Source: Brevibacterium sp. S22 (lineage in GTDB: Bacteria; Actinomycetota; Actinomycetes; Actinomycetales; Brevibacteriaceae). From it: a stretch of DNA of 32,157 nt. The first letter of the stretch is position 1. Every line of letters begins with the position of its first letter. The translations under genes were made by a program, and so were the position numbers. The stretch lies in assembly GCF_004745485.1 (NCBI RefSeq), contig NZ_RHFG01000037.1, forward strand, positions 1 to 32,157, written 5' to 3'. A model generated the notes under the pieces. It was given only the letters and a program-made list of their open reading frames with translations. It had not been told where the DNA came from and ran no database searches. Positions 14,818-22,421 of the stretch are shown in pieces.

Positions 14818-17750
14818 GACTGCACACCTTCCATGTTGGTGCTGTCGACGGCGTGGGTGTGTTCGCCGCCTGATTCGCTGTCGGTTCCGCCTCGCTCATC
14901 GGGTCGAGCCTCATCGAGGTCGAGGTGGAAGTAGTTCGTTTCGGGGCTGATGATTCCGGTCACGTCGCCGTCGGGCAGGCCGAGGACGACGGTGGTGCCG
15001 TTCGCTGCGAGATCGGGCAGGCACTCGCGGAGTCCGCGTCCTGCCTCCTCGGTGAGGTGCTCCGCACCGTCGATGACGACGAGAGCCGGCGCCGAGGCGG
15101 CCCATCGGGACAGGTCCCGTGAGCTCGTGCCGTCACCGGCACCCAGGTCGAGGTAGGGAACCTGGCGGCGGACCCGTCCGGCGTGCTCTGGCAGGACGTG
15201 AGCTCCGATCTTCATCTCGCCGACCGTGAGTCCGACGCGGCCGGACACGGCCAGCAGGAGGGCCCGGCGGGCGGCGCCGCTGGCGACGAGGATCTGTCCG
15301 GGCAGCAGAGAGATGTCGACTCGGGCGAAGCCGCGGTCACCGGAGTACACGCCGATTCCGCGACCGTAGACACGGTAGTCCGAATTCGGTTCCGGCCAGT
15401 CGCGCAGCGCCACTTCGTGGGCGAGGCCTTCGCCTTCGACGTCGAGGCGCGGCAGGATCCGGTCGAGCCATTTCGGCAGCCACCAGGCCTTGTCGCCGAG
15501 CAGCTGCATGATCGCCGGGACCAAGGACATGCGCACGAGGAATGCGTCGACGAAGATGCCGGCGGCCAGGGCGAGCGCAATGGATTTGATGATGGAGTCG
15601 CCGGCGGGTACGAACGCCGCAAACACGGAGAACATGATGACCGCGGCGGCGGAGACGACCCGGGCGGAGGAGGCGAATCCGGCCTTGATGGCGTCCTTGG
15701 CCGAGGACCCGTGGACGTAGGCTTCGCGCATTCCGGAGACGAGGAAGACCTCGTAGTCCATGGCCAGGCCGAAGAGGATGCCCATGAGGATGATCGGCAG
15801 GAAGCTGATCACCGGCCCCGTCGAGTCGATGCCCAAGGGCCCGGCGAAGAGCCCGTCGTGGAAGACGAGGACGACCGTGCCGAAGGAGGCGAACACGGAC
15901 AGGAGGAACCCGCCGGTGGCCTTGATCGGCACGGCGATCGAGCGGAAGACCATCATCAGCAGGATGATCGAGAGTCCGACGACGAAGATGCCGAAGGGCA
16001 GAAGCGCCTTGCCGAGCTGGTCGGAGACATCGATCTGGATGGCGGTGGCACCCGTGACGGCGGTGTCGAAGTCGTAGTCGTCTTCGATCTCGTCGCTGAG
16101 CACGCGCAGCCTGTCCACGGTGTCCAGGGTCGCCGGGTCGTCGGAGGCGGTGGTCGGGATGATCTGGAAGAGCCCGACCGTGGCATCCCGGTTCGGGGTG
16201 GCCATGATGACCTCTTCGACGCCGTCGACCTTCTCGATGCGCTCCTCGATGTCCTCGACGTCGCCGAGCGGATCGTCGCTGGTCACGATCTGGCTGGTCA
16301 TGACCAGCGGACCGTTGTAGCCGGGCCCGAAGTGTTGGTCGATGAGGTCGTAGGTCGTGCGGGCCGGAGTGCCCTGATCCTGGTCGCCGGCGGTCGGCAG
16401 GGACAGCTGCAGCTGGGTGGCGGGGATCGCGAAGAGGGCGAGTCCGCCGACGATGACAATGATGGTCAGCAGCGGAATCTTCGTCACCGCCTTCAGCCAC
16501 CCGGCGAAGAATCTGTTCATGATCGTCGGCGGATACGGCTCGCCGGCCTCGGCCCGGGCCTCCTCGGCGATCGTCTCCCGCGTGGCGGGGTCGCTCACCT
16601 CGGCGGGGGTGGATGCGGAACCGGCGGTCGCCTCGGTGCCGGTCGATGAGTCCTGCGCCGAGGCGGCCGTGTCGTCCGTCGCCCGCTGAGCGGCCGCGGC
16701 GTAGGCCTTCCGGTAGCGTTTCGTCGGCTTCGGGGTGATCTTCGACTTCGCGAGACCCAACAGGGCTGGGACCATCGTCAGGGAGATCATCACGGCCACG
16801 GCGACGGAACCGGAGGCCCCGATGCCCATGATCGTGAGGAAGGGGATTCCGGCCAGGGAGAGCCCGAACAGCGCGATCATCACGGTCATGCCCGCGAAGA
16901 CGACGGCGGATCCGGCGGTGGCGACGGCACGTCCTGCCGCCTCGAGGGGGTCGTGTCCCTCGGCGAGGAGGTCTCTGGCCCGGGAGACGATGAACAGGGC
17001 GTAGTCGATGCCCACGGCCAGACCGAGCATGAGCGCGAGCATGATCGACGATGAGTTGATCGTCGCGAATGCGGTGCCGCCGACGATGAGGAGCACGGAG
17101 ATGCCGACGCCGATGAGCGCGGTGATCAGCGGCATTCCGGCGGCGCGGAAGGATCCCAGGGTCAGGAGGAGGACGATGAAGGCCACGAGGACGCCGATGC
17201 CTTCGACCCAGGAGACGCCGACGCCGGTGATCTGGAAGAGTTCGCCGCCGCCTTCGACCTGTGCCCCGTCGGGCAGGGCGTCACGCAGCGGGTCGAGGGC
17301 GTCGAGGAGGTTGTCGGAGGCGTCTTCGCCGACCTCTTCCTGGGTCCCGTCGTATTGGACGGAGATCATGGCCGCGGAATCGTCTTCGCTGATGGCGCCC
17401 TTGACGAGGTCCGAATACGGCGAGGTCACCGTGTCGACGTGAGGGACGTCTTCGAGCCGTTCGACCTCTTCCTCGATCTCCTCTTTGTAGTTCGGGGCCC
17501 GAACCGAGTCACCGTCGTCGGCGACGACGATCACGGACGCGGAGACACCGGCGGCTTCGGGGAACGTCGACTTCATCGAGTCCAGCGCCGTCTGCGCTTC
17601 GGATCCGGGGAGGGTGAAGTCGTCGTCGAAGTCTTTGGAGAACGCGGCGACTGCGGCGCCGACGAGCGCGAAGATCACAAGCCAGGCAGCGATGATCCGC
17701 CAGGGTGCCTGATACGCACGGCGCCCCAGGGCATAGAGGAAAGTTGACAC
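14814..17750 (-). CDS. MMPL/RND exporter with C-terminal ABC-ATPase-like pseudo-domain
   Basis: A protein of 978 residues from GTG 17750, chosen because GAGG lies five bases upstream and VSTFLYALGRRAY is a typical MMPL start; the frame extends to 17849. It has two six-helix MMPL blocks, each following a large outer loop; VGIDYALFIVSRARD and LAMDYEVFLVSGMREAY are the paired helix motifs with membrane Asp-Tyr. After the last helix (about residue 760) a soluble part of some 200 residues remains. It reads like an ABC ATPase core: VDISLLPGQILVASGAARRA (Walker A position, no GKS/T, about 812), then VRRQVPYLDL, and PALVVIDGAEHLTEEAGRGL (Walker B-like, about 887) with TTVVLGLPDGD in the H-loop position but no His. 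It appears catalytically dead. The function is probably lipid or amphiphile export under TetR control. Confidence 0.88.
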   Translation of the reverse strand: MSTFLYALGRRAYQAPWRIIAAWLVIFALVGAAVAAFSKDFDDDFTLPGSEAQTALDSMKSTFPEAAGVSASVIVVADDGDSVRAPNYKEEIEEEVERLEDVPHVDTVTSPYSDLVKGAISEDDSAAMISVQYDGTQEEVGEDASDNLLDALDPLRDALPDGAQVEGGGELFQITGVGVSWVEGIGVLVAFIVLLLTLGSFRAAGMPLITALIGVGISVLLIVGGTAFATINSSSIMLALMLGLAVGIDYALFIVSRARDLLAEGHDPLEAAGRAVATAGSAVVFAGMTVMIALFGLSLAGIPFLTIMGIGASGSVAVAVMISLTMVPALLGLAKSKITPKPTKRYRKAYAAAAQRATDDTAASAQDSSTGTEATAGSASTPAEVSDPATRETIAEEARAEAGEPYPPTIMNRFFAGWLKAVTKIPLLTIIVIVGGLALFAIPATQLQLSLPTAGDQDQGTPARTTYDLIDQHFGPGYNGPLVMTSQIVTSDDPLGDVEDIEERIEKVDGVEEVIMATPNRDATVGLFQIIPTTASDDPATLDTVDRLRVLSDEIEDDYDFDTAVTGATAIQIDVSDQLGKALLPFGIFVVGLSIILLMMVFRSIAVPIKATGGFLLSVFASFGTVVLVFHDGLFAGPLGIDSTGPVISFLPIILMGILFGLAMDYEVFLVSGMREAYVHGSSAKDAIKAGFASSARVVSAAAVIMFSVFAAFVPAGDSIIKSIALALAAGIFVDAFLVRMSLVPAIMQLLGDKAWWLPKWLDRILPRLDVEGEGLAHEVALRDWPEPNSDYRVYGRGIGVYSGDRGFARVDISLLPGQILVASGAARRALLLAVSGRVGLTVGEMKIGAHVLPEHAGRVRRQVPYLDLGAGDGTSSRDLSRWAASAPALVVIDGAEHLTEEAGRGLRECLPDLAANGTTVVLGLPDGDVTGIISPETNYFHLDLDEARPDERGGTDSESGGEHTHAVDSTNMEGVQS

Positions 17751-17760
17751 GAAGACCTCG

Positions 17761-17791
17761 ATACAAAAGTGTATTGGATACAGTATTGTAT
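17761..17791. promoter_or_regulatory. Twin TetR-type operators between MMPL and TetR genes
   Basis: Two 14-base palindromes of identical design, ATACA-AAAG-TGTAT (17761-17774) and ATACA-GTAT-TGTAT (17778-17791), are separated by TGG. Arms are perfect in both. The spacing between centres is 17 bases. They lie 11 bases upstream of the MMPL start codon and about 165 bases before the TetR start. This is strong evidence for direct repression of the exporter by the adjacent regulator. Confidence 0.75.
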
Positions 17792-17954
17792 TGTTGTGCA
17801 ATCCCCACCCTCCATGCAAATGGATCCCAGGTTGAGCGGGGATTCTCATGAGATGCTCAGCCGCCCTGACCTCCGACCCTCCATCGCGGCCGGCCCTGCC
17901 GCCGGCGCAGCATTCTCACACCACCATGGCCATCGCCGAGCCCAGCTGAACGAA

Positions 17955-18617
17955 ATGACGATGAACACAGACGAACTCAGTCCCCGCAGACGCCAGACCC
18001 GGTCCACTCTCGTTCGGGCCGGCACCTCGGTCTTCGCCGTGCGCGGCATCGACGGCGCCTCGATCGAGGAGATCTGCGAGGCGGGCGGACTGACTCGCGG
18101 TGCGTTCTATTCGAACTTCTCCAGCCGTGACGATCTGGTGCTCGCGATCATCGAGATGCGCACCTCGGAGAATCTCGATCGGCTCGACGCCACGATTCAG
18201 CGGTGGACCGAGCAGCTGACCGCGACGACCGAGGCACCGGAGATCAAGGCGCTGATGACGACGTTCATCGACGATGTCTTCAATGAGAAGAAGCAGACCG
18301 TGGCCGAGACCATCACCGAGCAGGAGATCGAGCTCTACTGCCTGCGGGTGCCCCACCTCCACTCCCGCTACGTCGAGCTCAATGATTCTCAGTTCGAGCG
18401 GCTGGCGGCCCTGGTGACCACGGCCCTCGATGTTGCCGGAGCCACGACGAAGCAGCCGATCGGCGACTTCCTCACGGTCATCATCTCCGTGTTCAACCGG
18501 ATCGCGCTCACTGCGGCGGCGGGCAAAGCGATGGATGAGCATGTCGACATCGATCCGAGTCTCATCGTCGAGGTCCTCATGCATCTCATCGACTTCTGCC
18601 CCGGGAACGAGGACTGA
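17955..18617 (+). CDS. TetR-family repressor of the MMPL-YhgE operon
   Basis: A regulator of about 220 residues. The N-terminal HTH contains RGIDGASIEEICEAGGLTRG and then AFYSNFSSRDDLVLAII, the standard TetR signature. The rest is an all-helical ligand-binding domain without recognisable ligand motifs. The frame is open back to 17769, but that extension (Pro/His/Arg-rich) overlaps the operator and does not look like protein. ATG 17955 or ATG 17961 fits TetR proteins better; neither has a strong ribosome site. Divergent arrangement with MMPL and the twin palindromes make it the likely repressor of the export operon, and perhaps of itself. Confidence 0.88.
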   Translation: MTMNTDELSPRRRQTRSTLVRAGTSVFAVRGIDGASIEEICEAGGLTRGAFYSNFSSRDDLVLAIIEMRTSENLDRLDATIQRWTEQLTATTEAPEIKALMTTFIDDVFNEKKQTVAETITEQEIELYCLRVPHLHSRYVELNDSQFERLAALVTTALDVAGATTKQPIGDFLTVIISVFNRIALTAAAGKAMDEHVDIDPSLIVEVLMHLIDFCPGNED

Positions 18618-18645
18618 GCGGGCTCGACGACGTGGTTCGAGGCAC

Positions 18646-18651
18646 TAAGGT
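18646..18651 (+). promoter_or_regulatory. Candidate -10 box before the duplicated-domain protein
   Basis: TAAGGT fits the actinobacterial TANNNT -10 and ends seven bases before GTG 18659. That spacing would place the transcript start at or next to the start codon, as in leaderless mRNAs. An AAGG inside it could also act as a weak ribosome site, so the reading is uncertain. Confidence 0.4.
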
Positions 18652-18658
18652 GGTGCCC

Positions 18659-19669
18659 GTGAACGAACTCCAGCGCGAATTCTCTGCTTTCATCAACAAT
18701 ATGGACGTCCGCCTCGGTGCGTTCGTCCTCGCCGATCTGCCCGAGACCTTCGAGAAGGAGGACGGGGAGACCGTGAGGTTCCCGAAGGACTTCGGGCCGA
18801 AATCACTGCCGATGCTCGAACTCTTCGTACTCTCGAAGTTCCCGAACACCGAAGAGATCCTCAAACCGGAGCACCGCCGCTTCTTCGAAGGACTTATCCG
18901 CTACCTCGGCGAAACCTACCTGCGCGCGATCGGCGGGGTCTGGGACCACGACGAGTCGACGGGCAGCGGAATGCCGTTCGTCCGCCCCGACAACGCCGAC
19001 GGCCCGGCCGCCGGAGAGCCGATCCCACTGGTGGGCATCGTGCTGGCCGCCGTCGATCAGCGCAGCGCCGAGGTATTCACCGCGGTGCTCGAGAAGGCGC
19101 GGGAACTCCTCGGCGGAGACGGCCAGCCGCGCCGCAAGTCCACGGGGCTCTCGCTCGGTGTGCTCAATGCCGAGAACTCGAGCGAGGAGGAGGTCGAATT
19201 CCTCTCCCGCTTCATCGGCACCGTCGAACCGGGCATCGCCGCCTGGACTCAGGAGCAGGCCGATCCGAGCTCCTGGGGCTTCGACCGGGAGAGCCTCGCT
19301 CGCCTGGGCAAACAGGTCTCCGTCCGGTACGACGGCCCTGACGACATGATCGCCGAGGGGGAGACTCCCTTCACCGCCGGCGCCCTGCGCTTCATCGGTG
19401 AGACGGTGCGCCGCAGCGCCTTCGGCCAGTGGCGCTACGGGGCCGGGCTCGAAGCCGATGATCCGCGCAGCAAGCAGCCATTCATCCGTTTCGTCATCGG
19501 TGAGCAGAACCTCGACCTTGTGCCCTGGCGCCTCATCCAGGCCGCTTTGGAAGACGACGATGCGATCGCCTCCGCCCTCGACGCGATTATCGAGATGCGC
19601 GAGCAGGAAGCCGCCGAGGCGGCCCAGAAGTCCGATTCGGTCGCAGAGAACGGGTCAGACGACCGCTGA
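18659..19669 (+). CDS. Unrecognised protein with two similar halves
   Basis: A soluble protein of about 336 residues with no signal peptide or membrane segment and no family I recognise. It seems built from a duplicated unit. LPMLELFVLSKFPNTEEILK with FFEGLIRYLGETYLRAIGGV in the first half lines up with LARLGKQVSVRYDGPDDMIA and FTAGALRFIGETVRRSAFGQ in the second. The shared core is F-x2-G-x2-R[YF][LI]GET-x2-R and a following W. The C-terminal 25 residues are charged and disordered. I choose GTG 18659 over GTG 18632 because a TANNNT box sits just before it and the upstream residues look non-coding. It follows the TetR gene by about 40 bp but probably has its own promoter. The function is unknown. 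Confidence 0.75.
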   Translation: MNELQREFSAFINNMDVRLGAFVLADLPETFEKEDGETVRFPKDFGPKSLPMLELFVLSKFPNTEEILKPEHRRFFEGLIRYLGETYLRAIGGVWDHDESTGSGMPFVRPDNADGPAAGEPIPLVGIVLAAVDQRSAEVFTAVLEKARELLGGDGQPRRKSTGLSLGVLNAENSSEEEVEFLSRFIGTVEPGIAAWTQEQADPSSWGFDRESLARLGKQVSVRYDGPDDMIAEGETPFTAGALRFIGETVRRSAFGQWRYGAGLEADDPRSKQPFIRFVIGEQNLDLVPWRLIQAALEDDDAIASALDAIIEMREQEAAEAAQKSDSVAENGSDDR

Positions 19670-19685
19670 GAGGCAGCGGTCGCCC

Positions 19686-19714
19686 GACGGCCGTGAGCTG
19701 GATCCTCGGCCGTC
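19686..19714. terminator. Hairpin between convergent genes
   Basis: GACGGCCG (19686-19693) pairs exactly with CGGCCGTC (19707-19714) around a 13-base loop. It lies in the 60-bp gap between two convergent stop codons, a natural place for a bidirectional terminator. There is no T run. Confidence 0.45.
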
Positions 19715-19729
19715 CCGGCGCGGGCCGGT

Positions 19730-20938
19730 TCAGAGCTGGAAGCGGCGGTTTCCGCGCAGGCCCTCGGCCGGCGAACCGGGTGCAAGGTCGATCTGCCTGC
19801 GCGCCGGGTCGATGCGCACGCTCACCAACGTCGCCGATCGGTTCCCGTAGGCGGCGTCGGGGGCCGGAATGCAGCACACCGGGGCGTCTTCCGGTCCCGT
19901 CGTCAGCAGCTTCGTGAGGTCGCCGACCGTGATGGCCGCGCGCCCCTCGTCTGCACCGGACGGGGTGGCGTCGGGCGCGGAGACATCGTCGGGTGTGGCC
20001 ACGCCGGCACGCACCTGTGCACGTTCTGCCTCGAAGCGCACGACCGCCTCGGCGAGATGTCGGTAGCGGGCCTGAGAAGTCGAATCGGGGCGCAGCTCGA
20101 GCGCGCCGTCGAGCAGATCCGGGTGCAGGAAATGGTTCGTGTGGAGGAGGAACCCGGACTCTGCTCCACCTGCCTGGTCGGGCGCTGCCTCTGCCCGTCG
20201 TTCACGCTTGCGCTCACCGGCGATCTCGACCTGGACGGCCGCCTCGGCGGTGATGACGGTGATGACCGACGAGGATAAGGTCGCAGCGCTTCGAATGATC
20301 TCGAGCGCCTCGGTGAGGGTGCCGGCTTCGGCGAGGACCCGGGCGAGGATCATGTGGATGGGCACTCCCCCGGCCTCGTCGCCGGTGTGCTTGAGGATGT
20401 TGAGCAGCACCCCGACGCCTGCTTCGTTGAGGCCGATCTTGCCGAGCATTCCGAACTCGGCGATGCCCACATGCCGGTGTTGACCAGGCACGGAGCCGAC
20501 ATCGTTGAAATGCCACAGAGATGAGAAATCCGCGGCCCAATCCCAGTTCTGCGCACCCACGGAGCTCCCCGGGCTGGTGTGGCTCACGGTCGAGCATTCG
20601 GTCGGTGCGGCCTTCGCCTGGGTCAGGATCTCGGTGCGGGCGATGATCTCCATGAGTTCGGCGACATCGATACCTGCGCCCGCGGCCACGGCTTCGGCCT
20701 CCTCGGCGCCGCTCGGCCACCACGCCTGCAGCCGTTCGAGGCTTGTGCTCGCGGCGGTGCGGACGGTCGCCTCGGCGATATTCAGATGGGCGAAGTACCG
20801 GCGATAGGCCGCCAGGGTGGACGCGATCCCGGTGCGCAGCTCGGCCCCGCGCCGGCGTCCGCGCTCACGGTGGTCAGAGGCGCGGACGGCGAAGGTCACC
20901 GGCCGGACATCGGCGGCGGGGACGAATTCGGTGCTCAT
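19730..20938 (-). CDS. C45-family autoproteolytic acyltransferase/amide hydrolase
   Basis: A 402-residue protein of the peptidase C45 / acyl-CoA:6-aminopenicillanate acyltransferase family (Ntn-hydrolase fold). The key features are Cys115 in ECSTVS, which becomes the N-terminal nucleophile after self-cleavage, and the conserved AQNWDW at about 129-134. LLHTNHFLHP near the middle and the C-terminal GNRSATLVSVRID are also typical of the group. Members cut or form amide bonds on small N-acyl compounds, so penicillin-related activity should not be assumed. The ATG start has AAGGAG five bases upstream. It lies 36 bp downstream of a metallo-hydrolase gene on the same strand, and the two probably share a transcript. 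The substrate is unknown. Confidence 0.82.
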   Translation of the reverse strand: MSTEFVPAADVRPVTFAVRASDHRERGRRRGAELRTGIASTLAAYRRYFAHLNIAEATVRTAASTSLERLQAWWPSGAEEAEAVAAGAGIDVAELMEIIARTEILTQAKAAPTECSTVSHTSPGSSVGAQNWDWAADFSSLWHFNDVGSVPGQHRHVGIAEFGMLGKIGLNEAGVGVLLNILKHTGDEAGGVPIHMILARVLAEAGTLTEALEIIRSAATLSSSVITVITAEAAVQVEIAGERKRERRAEAAPDQAGGAESGFLLHTNHFLHPDLLDGALELRPDSTSQARYRHLAEAVVRFEAERAQVRAGVATPDDVSAPDATPSGADEGRAAITVGDLTKLLTTGPEDAPVCCIPAPDAAYGNRSATLVSVRIDPARRQIDLAPGSPAEGLRGNRRFQL

Positions 20939-20974
20939 GTCGACTCCTTCGTCTCGGTTCCTGCCGACTCTAGT

Positions 20975-22057
20975 TCACTTCTCGCCGACCAGGGATCCCA
21001 CACCGATGTCGATTCCGAGATAGTGCATGTGCGCGGCGGTTTCGGCAAGGGCGGCGAAGAGGTTGAAGTTGCGCAGGCTCTCGAAACCGCGTGACCAGTG
21101 CAGGCCCGCCGCGATCGAAAAGACGCTGTGGTCGTCGGTGGCCTCCATGCGGGCGCGGATCTCGCCGAGTCGTTCATGGTGGTGTTCGACGAGTTCGACC
21201 TTGCGGTCGTGGAGGCCGCTGAAGCGGAATCCATGGGCAGGAAGCACCGCCACCTCCTCGTCGAGCCCGCCGATCTTCTCCAGAGACCGCAGATAGTCGC
21301 CGAGGCTGTGCGTGATCGCTCCGGAATCGAGGCCGATGTTCGGGGTGATCGTCGGCAGCACGTGGTCACCGGAGAAGAACAGCTTGTCCTCGTCGCGGAC
21401 GAACGCCGAGTGCCCGTAGGTGTGCCCGGGCGTCCACATGGCGCTCACGCGCCCCTCGTCGAGGGGCAGGTCGGTGCCGTCGTCGAGGACGTGGATGTTC
21501 TCGGGCAGGCGGCTCATCGCCTGCCTGTACAGGCTCATCGAGTCACTCTTGGCTCCGTCCTTGCTCGACCCGACCTGGAGGCTTTCGACTTCGGCCCAGC
21601 GGTCTTCGGGTACTCCGTAGGCGCGGGCGATGTTGAGCCCCGGGTCGATGCCGGTGCCGAGGTCGACGGCGTTGGTGTAGAAGCGTTTGATCGCGCGCAG
21701 GTCCTCGCCGTGCATGGCGACCCAGGCGTCCGGGTTCTTCGCGAGCAGCGCGGGCACGAGTCCGATGTGGTCGCGGTGGTAGTGGGTGATCGCGATCCCG
21801 TGGATATCAGCGACTGTGAAGCCGAGGTCGGCCAGCGCCGAGGTGAGTGCCTTGTACTGATCCTTGCCGTCCCAGCCCGGGTCGATGAGGACGACCCCGG
21901 AGCCGTCGACGATGGCATAGCAGTAGGTGAAGACGAGTGGGTTGTTCGGGATCGGGACCGGAAGGGCCCAGACACCCTCGGCGACCTTCTCGACCTGGGG
22001 CAGGAATCGGTCCTTCCATGCCTGCGACTGCTGGGAGCTGAGCGTTTCGATCGCCAT
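20975..22057 (-). CDS. MBL-fold metallo-hydrolase
   Basis: A 360-residue metallo-beta-lactamase-fold enzyme. The dinuclear metal site is complete: THYHRDHIG (His92, His94, Asp96, His97), TPGHTYGHS, SGDHVLP and LPAHGF. The fold is followed by a helical C-terminal extension of about 100 residues. No signal peptide is seen, so it acts in the cytosol, which argues against a drug-degrading lactamase; glyoxalase II-like thioesterases or lactonases are closer in motif. It is first in a pair with the C45 gene and diverges from a PuuP-like permease. This suggests uptake and hydrolysis of an amide or ester compound, an inference from context only. The ribosome site is weak. Confidence 0.85.
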   Translation of the reverse strand: MAIETLSSQQSQAWKDRFLPQVEKVAEGVWALPVPIPNNPLVFTYCYAIVDGSGVVLIDPGWDGKDQYKALTSALADLGFTVADIHGIAITHYHRDHIGLVPALLAKNPDAWVAMHGEDLRAIKRFYTNAVDLGTGIDPGLNIARAYGVPEDRWAEVESLQVGSSKDGAKSDSMSLYRQAMSRLPENIHVLDDGTDLPLDEGRVSAMWTPGHTYGHSAFVRDEDKLFFSGDHVLPTITPNIGLDSGAITHSLGDYLRSLEKIGGLDEEVAVLPAHGFRFSGLHDRKVELVEHHHERLGEIRARMEATDDHSVFSIAAGLHWSRGFESLRNFNLFAALAETAAHMHYLGIDIGVGSLVGEK

Positions 22058-22421
22058 TGCTGTCTCATACCTCTCGTTGGGGCCACGTTGTCCGCTGACT
22101 GCAATCTACTCCCTTTCCGGTCGTGGCTGAAAAAGCATTCGATAAGAGACCGAGGCGGGTGGGCGGGATTCGAGGTGCGGGGCCGCCTCGGCGAGGGGAA
22201 AGCTCCGAACCCCCGGTCCAGCACTACCGATATCGTCGATCATCCTTATTTATTTCGTGGCTCTGCGGTCGAATTGGTACTGTTTATTTCCAATTTCCCC
22301 TCGGTGACTTTCGTTTTCAGTACTTTCGACGTTAAGATCATGACGCACATCACTGCCGGGCCCTCGTCGACGTCGCTGATCGCGGTCCGGTGGGCAGCAA
22401 AACTCATTGGGGAGGATTGAT
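22058..22421. other. Divergent promoter region of MBL and permease genes
   Basis: This 364-bp gap is distinctly more AT-rich than its surroundings around 22235-22345. TAAGAT at 22333-22338 fits a TANNNT -10 for the permease but lacks a convincing -35. GGGGAGG at about 22408-22415 is the permease ribosome site, six bases from ATG 22422. No clear operator, riboswitch or gene was found. Confidence 0.4.

Noticed and set aside
15183..16649. 488-residue + strand frame opposite the MMPL gene
   Set aside because: It is a shadow of the MMPL gene in high-GC DNA: Asp/Gly/Arg-rich, no domains, and the opposite strand has a clear transporter.
17769..17954. N-terminal extension of the TetR regulator
   Set aside because: It runs through the twin operator and has no protein-like pattern; TetR proteins begin shortly before the HTH.
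19730..20938. Penicillin acyltransferase as a sign of beta-lactam synthesis
   Set aside because: The C45 family is broad and no NRPS, ACV synthetase or isopenicillin synthase gene is nearby.
20975..22057. Beta-lactamase resistance gene
   Set aside because: The metal site only shows the MBL fold. There is no signal peptide and the C-terminal extension differs from lactamases.
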